In this document: in pieces, positions 49,636-57,993 of the stretch
Numbering within the stretch: the stretch's first letter is position 1
Layout: every line of letters starts with the position of its first letter
Assembly (NCBI RefSeq): GCF_000145235.1
Contig: NC_014391.1
Span: 2,922,001 to 2,986,000, forward strand
Length of the DNA stretch: 64,000 nt
Direction of reading: 5' to 3'
Source: Micromonospora aurantiaca ATCC 27029
GTDB lineage: Bacteria > Actinomycetota > Actinomycetes > Mycobacteriales > Micromonosporaceae
The notes under the pieces: generated by a model
Seen by the model: the letters and a program-made list of their open reading frames with translations, nothing else
What the model was told of the DNA's origin: nothing
The model's database searches: none
Position numbers and translations under genes: made by a program

Positions 49636-51486
49636 TCAGGCCGGAAGCGGCCGGCCGTGCGTCTCCACGCACTCGCGGGCGAAGAGCCGCAGCAACTCCG
49701 GCAGATGGAAGCGCTCGGCCGGGGCGCAGGAGTCGACCGGCACCAGCAGGTTGTGCTGGATCAGGTGCTCCACCATCCGGTTGGCCTGCTGCCGGGGCAG
49801 GCGCAGGATCTCCACCGCGCTGGCCGGGGTGATGAACGAGTCGGCGCGGGCCAGCGCGTGCAGCGCCAAGCGGGCGTCGACGTCCAGCGCCTGGTAGCTG
49901 ACCGACAGGCTGCCGCGCACCGAGATGTCCCCGACCGCCAGCTCCGACAGCCGGTTCTCCTCGTCCTCCAGGTGCGCGGCGAAGCCGGGCAGGGCCACGT
50001 CGGGCTGGGTGACGAGCCGGCTGCCGACGATCCGCAGCGCCAGTGGCAACTGGTCGCAGGCCGCGGCGATCCGGCCGAACACCTCCGGCTGCTCACGTAC
50101 CCGGCGCTCGCCCGCGATCGTGGCCAGCAGCTCCACCGCGTCGGCCCGGTCGAGCGCGCCGAGCGTCAACCGCCAGCCCACGTCCAGGTCCAGCAGGCGC
50201 TGCCGGCTGTTGATCAGGACCAGGCTGCGGCCCGCCCCGGGCAACAGCGGGCGCACCTGCTGCGCGCAGTCGACGTCGTCGATGATGAGCAGCAGCCGCC
50301 GGCCGGCGAGCGCGCACCGCAGCACGGCGGAGCGCTCCCGGATGTCCTCGGACACGTCGGTCAGCGGTACGCCCAGCTCGACCAGCAGCTCCCGGATCAG
50401 CTCCCCGCTGCCGCGCGGCGGCTCGTCGCCGCTGTCGAAGCTGACGAAGAGCTGACCGTCGGGAAAGAGGTCGGCCAGGTCGTACCCGCTGCTCACCGAG
50501 AACGACGACTTGCCGACGCCCGGCGCGCCGGAGACGAGCACGACACCGGCGTGCTCGTCGGCGCCGGCCGGGTCGGCGATCCCCTCGGCGATGGCGCGCA
50601 GCTGGCCCGCAGTGGTGTCCCGGCCGACCAGGGACGGCGGCTTCATCGGCAGGGCCTGCGGGCTGGTCGGCGGGCCGGGCGGCGACACGGGCCCGCCGCC
50701 GAGGGCCGTGGGCCGGCCGGACGGTGGGCGGACCTCGGCGGAGTCCGCGTCCAGCGCGGTCTGGAGGGCGCCCTGGAGCGTGGGGCCGGGGTCGACGCCC
50801 AGCTCGTCGATGATGCCGCGCCGGGCCTGCTGGTACGCGGCCAGCGCCTCGGCCACCCGCCCCTCCCGCGTCAGCGCGGTCACCAGCTGCGCCTGCCGGC
50901 GTTCGTCGAGCGGCTCCTCGGCCACCATCCGGCGCAGCGACGGGATGACCCGCGCCGGCTGCCCCAGCCGCAGGCGCAGGTCGATCAGCTCCGTCGTCAT
51001 CTCCCGGTGCTGCTCCCGCAGTGCCGTGACGGTCGCGCCCAGGTCGGTGCCCAGATCCGTCAGGTCCTCCAGCGGGTGCCCGCCCCACAGGTCGACCGCC
51101 CGGTCGAACAGGTCGGCGGCGGCCTGCGGCCGGTCGCTCCGGGCGGCCCGGCGGGCCTCGTCGGCGAGCCGACGGAACCGCAGCAGGTCCAGCTCGTCCT
51201 CGTCGACCCGCAGGTGGTAGCCGGTGCCGTCGTGGACCAGCCGGCCGGCCGAGTCACCGCCGCGGTCCAGCGTCTGCCGCAACCGGTGCACGTACGTGCG
51301 CAGGTTGCGTACCGCCGACGCGGGCGGCGACTCCGGCCAGAGGCCGTCGACCAGCCGGGAGGTGGCGACCGTGCGCCCCGGACTCAGCAGCAGCACGGCG
51401 AGCAGGAGGCGGGGCTTGGTGCCGGTCAGCATGACGGGGCGGTCGCCCGCGTACAGGCTCAACGGACCGAGAACACTGAACCGCAT
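49636..51486 (-). CDS. AfsR/SARP-family transcriptional regulator
   Basis: 616 residues from ATG 51486; GGGGGA lies 8 nt upstream. Residues about 1-95 are the OmpR-type DNA-binding domain (MRFSVLGPLSLYAGDRPV, KPRLLLAVLLLSPGRTV, RTYVHRLRQTLD). Residues 95-250 are the BTAD helical domain (GHPLEDL, AEEPLDERRQAQLVTAL). Residues about 290-600 are an NB-ARC ATPase with P-loop GAPGVGKSS and Walker B LLLIIDDVD. The long TPR tail of full AfsR is absent. SARPs activate antibiotic genes by binding heptamer repeats near the -35 of target promoters. It is the last visible gene on the minus strand of the aminocyclitol cluster and is its likely activator. Confidence 0.9.
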   Translation of the reverse strand: MRFSVLGPLSLYAGDRPVMLTGTKPRLLLAVLLLSPGRTVATSRLVDGLWPESPPASAVRNLRTYVHRLRQTLDRGGDSAGRLVHDGTGYHLRVDEDELDLLRFRRLADEARRAARSDRPQAAADLFDRAVDLWGGHPLEDLTDLGTDLGATVTALREQHREMTTELIDLRLRLGQPARVIPSLRRMVAEEPLDERRQAQLVTALTREGRVAEALAAYQQARRGIIDELGVDPGPTLQGALQTALDADSAEVRPPSGRPTALGGGPVSPPGPPTSPQALPMKPPSLVGRDTTAGQLRAIAEGIADPAGADEHAGVVLVSGAPGVGKSSFSVSSGYDLADLFPDGQLFVSFDSGDEPPRGSGELIRELLVELGVPLTDVSEDIRERSAVLRCALAGRRLLLIIDDVDCAQQVRPLLPGAGRSLVLINSRQRLLDLDVGWRLTLGALDRADAVELLATIAGERRVREQPEVFGRIAAACDQLPLALRIVGSRLVTQPDVALPGFAAHLEDEENRLSELAVGDISVRGSLSVSYQALDVDARLALHALARADSFITPASAVEILRLPRQQANRMVEHLIQHNLLVPVDSCAPAERFHLPELLRLFARECVETHGRPLPA

Positions 51487-51589
51487 GGATGTCGTCCCCC
51501 GCTCCGGCGCACCGTCCACAGTGTGGTGTGTAAGGCTGGGTTTCCCACCTTCGGCCGGGGAATGCATCGCTCCCAGATGGTGCAAGTAA

Positions 51590-52546
51590 TCACTGATCGG
51601 TGTGTACTTCGTGACCCGGAGTCAGTTGCGCCGTCGCCCGCCGCGCCGCGTCGAGCACCGCCACCGCGTCCGTCACCCCGGCGCCCGCCGACCGGCCCTC
51701 CCGGACCAGCACGGCGAAGTCCTCCGCCTGGCGGGCCAGGGCCGCGTACATGGTGGCATCCCCGTCGGCCGGGTCGAGGAAGGCCAGCCGCTCGTGGTCG
51801 CGGGTGCCGAAGACCTCCACCGTCGCCATGTCGCCGCCGCGGTGGTGCCGGCCGAGCGAGACCAGCGCGGTGCCGCCGCCGGACAGGCCGAGCAACGCCT
51901 GCGCGCTGTCCACGTCCCGGCCGCGTACCGCCGGGTCGGTTACCGGACCGGCCGGCTGCACCGCGACCCGGTCGATCTCCTGCCCGGTCAGCCACCGGAT
52001 CTGGTCGAACTCGTGCACGCCCATGTCCACGAAGATCCCGCCGCTGCCGGTGCGGAACGCCGCCGCGGGCGGCTCGCCGTCCCACTGCGCCGCGGCCACG
52101 AACAGCACCTCGCCGAGTTCGCCGCCGGCGATCCGCTCCCGCAGCCGGCACAGCTGCGGGACGAACCGGCGCCAGTAGGCGACCTGGAACGGGATCCCGG
52201 CGGCGGCGGCGACCCGCCCCGCCTCGGCCGCCCCGGCCGGGTCGAGCCCGGCCGGCTTCTCGCACAGCACCGGCAGCCCGGCCTTGGCGGCGGCCGCGAC
52301 CAGCGCGCCGTGCCGCCCGGTGGGCGCGGTCACCAGGAGACCGTCCGGCACGGCGTCCGCGAGCAGGTCCTCCACGCTCGGGTACGCGGGCAGCCCGGCC
52401 GCGGTGACCGCCTCCCGTGCCGCCGGAACCGGATCGACCACGTACCGGATCCGGACGCTCCGGTGGTCGGCCAGGGCGCGCAGGTGGTGGTGGCCCATCC
52501 GGCCCGCCCCCACCAGCGCCAGCCGGAACTCATCGCTGCCGGTCAT
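51590..52546 (-). CDS. Gfo/Idh/MocA oxidoreductase, probable inositol 2-dehydrogenase
   Basis: 318 residues. The Rossmann motif is LALVGAGRMGHHHLRAL, the family Lys is in LCEKPAGLD, and the catalytic His region is DMGVHEFDQIRWL. The family oxidises cyclitols and sugars with NAD(P). Next to inositol-phosphate synthase, monophosphatase and aminotransferase genes, oxidation of myo-inositol to scyllo-inosose is the natural assignment. It overlaps the monophosphatase gene by 17 bp. Confidence 0.87.
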   Translation of the reverse strand: MTGSDEFRLALVGAGRMGHHHLRALADHRSVRIRYVVDPVPAAREAVTAAGLPAYPSVEDLLADAVPDGLLVTAPTGRHGALVAAAAKAGLPVLCEKPAGLDPAGAAEAGRVAAAAGIPFQVAYWRRFVPQLCRLRERIAGGELGEVLFVAAAQWDGEPPAAAFRTGSGGIFVDMGVHEFDQIRWLTGQEIDRVAVQPAGPVTDPAVRGRDVDSAQALLGLSGGGTALVSLGRHHRGGDMATVEVFGTRDHERLAFLDPADGDATMYAALARQAEDFAVLVREGRSAGAGVTDAVAVLDAARRATAQLTPGHEVHTDQ

Positions 52547-53399
52547 CGTCGGTTCCCCTCTCCTCGTCGGTGTCGGTGCCGTCCGTGCCGTCGCGGCCGT
52601 CCGTACCGTCGTCGCCCAGCCAGCCGGCCAGCGCGGCCACCACAGCCGGCGCTCCGGTGCCGAAGACCTCGAACCCGTCGTGGCGCCACCGCCGGCTCAC
52701 CCCGCCGGCGGCCTCGACCAGCGCGGCGCCGGCCGCGATGTCCCACGGCGCGGGGTCGAAGCTGACGAACGCGTCCAGTTCGCCGCGGGCCACGGCCGCC
52801 AGGTCGCAGACGGTGGAGCCGGTGTTGCGCAGGTCGGCGACCCGGGGCGCGACGCCGACGAGCGCCTGGTACGCCCGCCGTCGCGGCCCGGGCGCGTTCG
52901 GCACCGCGAACGCCACCAGGGCGTGCCCCGGCCGGGCCTCCCGGTTGACCGCGACCGGGGCGTCGCCGTCGAGCGCGCCGCCGTCGTCGAGCACCAGGCA
53001 GGCGCCGGTGGCCGGTTGCAGGACGGTGGCCGCGACCACCTGGCCGTCGCCCACGTCGCAGCCGGTCGCCACCGCGATGCTCACCGCGTACCGGCTCGCA
53101 CCGTGGCTGAAGTTCAGCGTGCCGTCGAGCGGGTCGACGATCCAGCGCAGCCCGGAGCAGCCGGCGCTGGCACCGGACTCCTCGGCCAGGACGGCGTCCT
53201 GCGGCCGGTCCCGGGCGAGCAGGCCGAGGATGGCCCGCTCGCTGGCGTGGTCGGCGGTGGTCACCGGGTCCTGGGCCGCGCCGCCCTTGTGTTCGGTCCG
53301 GAAGCCCCGGCCCCGCGCCTCGCGGATCGCGTCCGCCCCGGCCCGCGCCGCGCGCAGGCTCAGGTGGCGCAGGTCGCCGGGAGCGGCGCCGATGCTCAT
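52530..53399 (-). CDS. inositol monophosphatase family protein
   Basis: 289 residues. Metal-binding motifs are LAEESGAS, WIVDPLDGTLNFSHG and the C-terminal PWDIAAGAALVEAAGG, all complete. It would dephosphorylate inositol-1-phosphate made by the synthase at 62051. The C-terminus carries an unusual run of TDG repeats and acidic residues (about 268-289) not expected in the family. It overlaps neighbours by 17 and 4 bp. Confidence 0.88.
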   Translation of the reverse strand: MSIGAAPGDLRHLSLRAARAGADAIREARGRGFRTEHKGGAAQDPVTTADHASERAILGLLARDRPQDAVLAEESGASAGCSGLRWIVDPLDGTLNFSHGASRYAVSIAVATGCDVGDGQVVAATVLQPATGACLVLDDGGALDGDAPVAVNREARPGHALVAFAVPNAPGPRRRAYQALVGVAPRVADLRNTGSTVCDLAAVARGELDAFVSFDPAPWDIAAGAALVEAAGGVSRRWRHDGFEVFGTGAPAVVAALAGWLGDDGTDGRDGTDGTDTDEERGTDDDRQR

Positions 53400-53929
53400 C
53401 GCGCCACCTGCGCTTCCCGCGGCGCGGCGACCCGTGCGTAGCCGCCGTCCACGAACAGCAGTGGCGGGGTCGGCCGGAGCAGGCCCGCCGAGCGGACCGC
53501 GCCCATCAGTACCGCGTGGTCCCCGGCCGGGTCGGCGGAGACCGCCTCGCAGCCGAAGTACGCCACCCCGTCGGTCAGCCGCGGGCAGCCGGTCGCCCGC
53601 TCGTCGTCGTAGGCCACACCCGCGAAGCCGTCGGCGCCCGCCGGGCGGCCCCGGCTGGCGAACCAGGCCGCCTCCTCGCGCTGGTCGTCGCCGAGCACAG
53701 TCACCGCGAACCGGCCGGTACGACGCACCGCGCCGAGCAGCCGGCAGTCCCGCCGCAGGCAGACCAGCAGCATCCGGGGCGACAGCGACACGGTGGTGAA
53801 CGAGTTGACGGTCATCCCCACCGGGCCGTCGGGCCCGACGGCGGTCGCCACCGCCACCCCGGTGGCGAAGCGCCCGGCCACCGACCGGAACGCCCGCTCC
53901 TGGTCCTGTCCGTTCCCTGTGCCGGTCAT
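53396..53929 (-). CDS. flavin reductase (HpaC/DIM6-NTAB family)
   Basis: 177 residues from ATG 53929. The split-barrel FMN-binding domain is clear: FRSVAGRFATGVAVATAV, GMTVNSFTTVSLSPRMLLV, FAVTVLGDDQ, and DHAVLMGAV. Such proteins supply reduced flavin to a two-component monooxygenase. In the butirosin pathway the equivalent (BtrV) serves hydroxylase BtrO; no matching monooxygenase is visible here, although an acyl-CoA dehydrogenase-like protein could use it. The ATG overlaps the ligase stop in TGATG. Confidence 0.85.
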   Translation of the reverse strand: MTGTGNGQDQERAFRSVAGRFATGVAVATAVGPDGPVGMTVNSFTTVSLSPRMLLVCLRRDCRLLGAVRRTGRFAVTVLGDDQREEAAWFASRGRPAGADGFAGVAYDDERATGCPRLTDGVAYFGCEAVSADPAGDHAVLMGAVRSAGLLRPTPPLLFVDGGYARVAAPREAQVAR

Positions 53930-55419
53930 CACCGTGCTCCTCTCGTCGCGCTGCCGACCAGGTCGGCGGCCCGCCGCCGGTCGGTCTTGCCGTTGGCGTT
54001 CGTGGGCAGCGTGGCCACGTGGTGGATCCGCGCCGGCACCATGTAGGCGGGCAGGCGCTCGGCGCACCTGTTGGTCAGCTCGTCGGTGATCCCGGCGGCG
54101 CCGGTGTAGACCGCCCGCAGGGAGACGTCGTCACCCGTGCCGAACGCCAGCACCACCGCGTCCTGCACCCCCGGGTGGCCGCGCAGGACCATCTCGATCT
54201 CGCCCAGCTCGATCCGGTAGCCGCGCAGCTTCACCTGGTCGTCCAGGCGCCCGTGGTGCACGAACGTGCCGTGCTCGCGCCGGACCCGGTCACCGGTGCG
54301 GTAGTACCGGCGGTCCGCGTACGTGACGAAACGGTCCTCGTCGTCGGCCGGGTCGAGGTAGCCGTCGAACCGCTGCGGCCCGTGCACGCACAGCTCACCG
54401 TCGTCCACGCCGACGGTGCCGTCCTCGGCGCGCAGGATCGCGTCCAGCCCGGGGTGCGCGTCGCCGATCGGGACGGTGCCGTTGGAGGTGGCCGGCCAGG
54501 CCGCCGGATCCGCCGGCAGCCGGTGACCGGTGCACGTCACGGTCAGCTCGGTGGGACCGTAGAGGTTCTCCACCACGCTGCCCGGCGCCGCGTCGGCCCA
54601 CGCCCGCGCCTGCTCCAGCGTCAGCGGCTCGCCGGCGAAGAGGCTGTGCCGCAGGCCGGGCATGGCACCGGGGGAGAGCATCCGCATCCGGCGAGCCAGC
54701 GAGACCACCGAGGGCACCGAGAACCAGTGCGTGATCCGTCGTTCGTTGACGAACCGCACCGGCGTCAGTACCTCGTCCGGCTGCGGCACCACGAGCGTGG
54801 CGCCGCCGCCCCAGGCGACGAACATGTCGAACACGGACGGGTCGAAGGTCAGGTCGAAGGTCTGAGACAGCCGGTCACCCGGGCCGACCGGGTAGCGGTC
54901 CCGGCAGTACGCGAGGAACGCGTCCACGTTGCGGTGCCGGACCGGCACGCCCTTGGGCCGCCCGGTCGAGCCGGACGTGAACAGCAGGTACGCCACGTCG
55001 TCCGGTGCCACCGGCGCGGCCGGCGGCGGGGCGGCGGGCGCGCCGTCGAGGCGTACCGTCACCGCGTCGCCCGCGACCTGCGCCGCGGTCGCCGCGCCCG
55101 CGTCGTCGACCACGAGCGCGTCCACGCCCGCGTCCCGGCACAGCCGGGCGGTGCGGGCCGGTGGGAAGGCCGGGTTGAGCGGCACCACCACCGCTCCGGC
55201 GCGCAGCGCGGCCAGATAACCGGCGTACGCGGGCAGGCTGCGGGCGGCCAGCAGGCCGACCGCACGCGGACGGTGGCCCACCTCGGCGTGGATCCGCCCG
55301 GCGAGGCCGTCGGCGAGGTCGCGCAGCCGGCGGTAGCTCACCGGCTCCCCGCCGACCTCCAGCGCGACCGCTTCGGGCACGCGTGCCACGGTCCGCTCGA
55401 ACCAGGAGTAGAGACTCAC
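53929..55419 (-). CDS. stand-alone adenylation enzyme (amino-acid:carrier-protein ligase)
   Basis: 496 residues from GTG 55419 (ribosome site AAGGGAG). Adenylation motifs are complete: YLLFTSGSTGRPKGVP, FDLTFDPSVFDMFVAWGGG, NLYGPTEL, YRTGDRV, LDDQVKLRGYRIELGEIE, and the C-terminal catalytic Lys in NANGKTDRR. The FDLTFDPSVFDMF stretch recalls free-standing prolyl- and similar amino-acid adenylating enzymes that load a discrete carrier protein. The carrier at 57735 is the likely partner. Specificity cannot be read reliably by eye. Confidence 0.88.
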   Translation of the reverse strand: MSLYSWFERTVARVPEAVALEVGGEPVSYRRLRDLADGLAGRIHAEVGHRPRAVGLLAARSLPAYAGYLAALRAGAVVVPLNPAFPPARTARLCRDAGVDALVVDDAGAATAAQVAGDAVTVRLDGAPAAPPPAAPVAPDDVAYLLFTSGSTGRPKGVPVRHRNVDAFLAYCRDRYPVGPGDRLSQTFDLTFDPSVFDMFVAWGGGATLVVPQPDEVLTPVRFVNERRITHWFSVPSVVSLARRMRMLSPGAMPGLRHSLFAGEPLTLEQARAWADAAPGSVVENLYGPTELTVTCTGHRLPADPAAWPATSNGTVPIGDAHPGLDAILRAEDGTVGVDDGELCVHGPQRFDGYLDPADDEDRFVTYADRRYYRTGDRVRREHGTFVHHGRLDDQVKLRGYRIELGEIEMVLRGHPGVQDAVVLAFGTGDDVSLRAVYTGAAGITDELTNRCAERLPAYMVPARIHHVATLPTNANGKTDRRRAADLVGSATRGAR

Positions 55420-55487
55420 GGCGTTGCTCCCTTCACTGTGCTGTCGTCGATCGGTCTTCCGGCGCCACCGCGCGCGGGACGCCGCGC

Positions 55488-56585
55488 TCAGGTCACCGCG
55501 CCCACCAGCTCGTCGGCGTGGTCGGCGATGCCGGCGAGCATCGCGCCGATGGCGCCACCGGCGATGCCGAACATGGCCGCCTCGGTGCGCAGCTGCGCCT
55601 CCCCGCCGTCGCGGAACGCGTCCGCGCCGCGCAGGCGCACCGCCTCGGCGGCGACCCGGTCCACGGTCTCGGCGGCGCTGACCTTGAGCAGCATCCCGGT
55701 GACCGCGGACGGGACGGCCGCCGGCGCGTCCAGCAGCGGCGCGCACAGCGCGTCGAGCTGGTGCGTGGCGACCAGGCACCGGGCGTACCGCTCGCGGACC
55801 GCCGGGCGGTCCCACAGCGTGCCCGTCCCGGCCGGCCGCCGCCGCAGCCAGTCGTGCAGGCCGGCCAGCATCCGGTGGCACATCGCCCGGGCCCACAGCG
55901 CTCCGGCGACCCGTTCGACGCCGACCTGCCGGGCGAACCCGGCCAGCGCCCGGCCGGGGCGGCCCAGCACGGCGTCCGGGTCGAGCGCGACGCCGGCGAA
56001 GCGCAGGTGGCCCGCGCCGGACCCGGCGAACGCCCGGCCGGCGGACTCGGCAGTCACGCCGGGCGCGGCGGCGGGCACCAGCACCCAGCAGAAGCTGGTG
56101 AAGTGCCGCGCCTCGCGGTGCCGGGCCAGCACCAGCGCCGCATCGCAGCTCGTCGCGTTGGTGATCCAGTCCTTGCCGCCGTCCAGGACGGCGCCGTCGT
56201 CGCCGGGCTTCACCCCGGTCGTGGCGTCGAGCAGGTCCGAGCCCGACCCGGCGGCGTCGGTGACGGCCAGCGCCACCACCGTCTCGCCGCGCAGCATCCC
56301 GCGTCGCGCGGTCTCCGCCGGGCCGGTCGCGCCGGCCAGCAGCGGCAGCACTGTGGCGACCTGGACGCAGACCGACAGCGTCACGCCGAGCGGGCACCGG
56401 GCGTCCAGCTCGGTGAGCAGCGCCGACAGCCGCCGGGGGTCCGGCTGGACGCCGTCCGGGTAGAGCGCCTCGATGATCCCGGCGACGCCCAGCGCGCGCC
56501 ACACGGCGCCGGAGTCGGTGGGGTCCACCCCGGACAGGGCCGCCCGCACCGCGGCGTCGTCCCCGGCGGGCGTCGGCTCAGGCAA
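55488..56585 (-). CDS. acyl-CoA dehydrogenase-like flavoprotein (first of a tandem pair)
   Basis: 365 residues. The acyl-CoA dehydrogenase pattern is partly kept: ALAVTDAAGSGSDLLDATTG for the flavin loop, LDGGKDWITNATSCDAALV for the middle beta domain, and helices from about 215 to 365. The usual E/D catalytic base region is not evident, and the N-terminal helices are short. It probably oxidises a carrier-bound acyl chain or acts as a flavin-dependent oxygenase. It overlaps the second family member by 8 bp. Confidence 0.78.
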   Translation of the reverse strand: MPEPTPAGDDAAVRAALSGVDPTDSGAVWRALGVAGIIEALYPDGVQPDPRRLSALLTELDARCPLGVTLSVCVQVATVLPLLAGATGPAETARRGMLRGETVVALAVTDAAGSGSDLLDATTGVKPGDDGAVLDGGKDWITNATSCDAALVLARHREARHFTSFCWVLVPAAAPGVTAESAGRAFAGSGAGHLRFAGVALDPDAVLGRPGRALAGFARQVGVERVAGALWARAMCHRMLAGLHDWLRRRPAGTGTLWDRPAVRERYARCLVATHQLDALCAPLLDAPAAVPSAVTGMLLKVSAAETVDRVAAEAVRLRGADAFRDGGEAQLRTEAAMFGIAGGAIGAMLAGIADHADELVGAVT

Positions 56586-57738
56586 GACGCACCCCCGGGT
56601 CGCGCAGCGACAGCGCCCCGTTGGCCAGGCGCAGCCGGTCGTTGGCGTAGTTCAGCGAGGCCGAGCGCAGATCCCGGAAGGTGCGCTCCAGCGTCAGCGG
56701 CGAGTCGGTCAGGTAGCCGTGGCGCAGGCCGGTCAGCTCGACCAGCTCGTCGGCGGCGGCGAAGGACTCCTCGGCCGCCCGGATCTTCAACGTGTTGAGC
56801 AGCAGTTGCACCGGCGCCGCCGACATGTCCGGCGCGTCGGTGACCACCGAGACGGTGTGCCGCAGCAGCGCGTGCGCCGCGTCCAGCCGGGCGCGGATGC
56901 CGGCCAGCCGGAGCAGCACCAGCTCGGAGGAGGGGGCGAACTGCCGCCGTCCCGCCTCGCTGCGGGCGTGCCGCAGCACCCGGCCGTACGCCCCGGCCGC
57001 CGCCCCGATCCAGGCCGCCGACCAGCCCACGTGCGCCAGCGGCGCGAAGACCCGGGTGGCGATCTCCCGGAACCCGCCGTGCTCGCCGATGACCTGCCAC
57101 TGCGGCACCGCGCCGCGCAGCCGCATCGGGACGCTGTGCGTGGCCCGCATGCCCAGCGGGCGCCACCCGCCGGTCACCTCGATCTCCACCTGCTCCCGGT
57201 CGGCGTAGACCAGGTCCACCTGGGCGGCGGAGCCGGCGCCCGGCGCGCGGGTGGTGATGAGGAAGGCGTCCGCGTACGGGCCGCCTGTCACGATCGGGGC
57301 CTGACGGTCGATCCGCAGCATCTCGCCGTCGTGCTCCAGCGCCGACTCGGAGGTCAGCAGGTGGCCGCCCTTGCCGGCCTCGGTGGTGACCGAGCCGAGA
57401 TACCGCTCGCCCCGGGCCACCGCCGGCAGCACCTCGGCACGCAGCTTCTCCCCGCCGTACGCGGTGATCGCGGCGACCTGCTGGCAGTGCATGGCGAAGA
57501 CCATCGCCACCGACATGTCCACCCGGCCCAGCGTCAGCGTGACGTCGACCAGGTCCGGCAGTGTGCCGCCGGCGCCGCCCTCGGCGGCCGGGACCAGCAG
57601 TCCCAGCAGCCCGGTACGGCGCATGGCGGCCAGCGCCTCGGTGGGGAAGGCGGCGTTCTCGTCGGCCTGGCGGGCGTGCTCCGTCGCGATGTCGGCGACG
57701 GTCTCGACGGCCGGGGCGTACCCGGCGGCCGCGGTCAT
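56578..57738 (-). CDS. acyl-CoA dehydrogenase-like flavoprotein (second of a tandem pair)
   Basis: 386 residues from ATG 57738. It is closer to the classic family than its neighbour: LGLLVPAAEGGAGGTLPDLV, SVTTEAGKGGHLLTSESAL, GWRPLGMRATHSVPMRL, then the C-terminal helical bundle with LNTLKIRAAEESFAAADELVELTGLRHG. In pyrrole pathways such enzymes oxidise prolyl-S-carrier. Here the adjacent carrier (4-bp overlap) and adenylating enzyme make an aminoacyl-S-carrier the likely substrate. Confidence 0.83.
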   Translation of the reverse strand: MTAAAGYAPAVETVADIATEHARQADENAAFPTEALAAMRRTGLLGLLVPAAEGGAGGTLPDLVDVTLTLGRVDMSVAMVFAMHCQQVAAITAYGGEKLRAEVLPAVARGERYLGSVTTEAGKGGHLLTSESALEHDGEMLRIDRQAPIVTGGPYADAFLITTRAPGAGSAAQVDLVYADREQVEIEVTGGWRPLGMRATHSVPMRLRGAVPQWQVIGEHGGFREIATRVFAPLAHVGWSAAWIGAAAGAYGRVLRHARSEAGRRQFAPSSELVLLRLAGIRARLDAAHALLRHTVSVVTDAPDMSAAPVQLLLNTLKIRAAEESFAAADELVELTGLRHGYLTDSPLTLERTFRDLRSASLNYANDRLRLANGALSLRDPGVRLA

Positions 57739-57989
57739 CGGGAACCACCGCCGACCGGGGTGCGCAGCTCCTCGACCACGCTCCACAGTCCACCGGCGGT
57801 GGCGAAGGTGGAGTCGACCAGCTTGTCGTCGGGCACGGCGACCCCGAACGTGTCCTCGATGGCGAACAGCAGCTCGATCTCGCGCATGGAGTCCAGGCCG
57901 AGGTCGCGCAGGCGGGCGTCCTCGGTGATCTCGTCCGGCCCGGCGAACTTGAGGAACGGGCGGAGCAGTTCGGTGAATTCGGCGTTCAT
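57735..57989 (-). CDS. acyl/peptidyl carrier protein
   Basis: 84 residues from ATG 57989. The phosphopantetheine site is LRDLGLDSMREIELL with Ser34. Helical boundaries and the acidic surface (FAIEDTFGVAVPDD) are standard. It is a discrete carrier, positioned between the PLP decarboxylase and the acyl-CoA dehydrogenase pair, which are its probable processing enzymes. Confidence 0.93.
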   Translation of the reverse strand: MNAEFTELLRPFLKFAGPDEITEDARLRDLGLDSMREIELLFAIEDTFGVAVPDDKLVDSTFATAGGLWSVVEELRTPVGGGSR

Positions 57990-57993
57990 GACG

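Noticed and set aside
55488..57738. Fatty-acid beta-oxidation acyl-CoA dehydrogenases
   Set aside because: Operon with a carrier protein, adenylating enzymes and PLP decarboxylase, and no other beta-oxidation genes.
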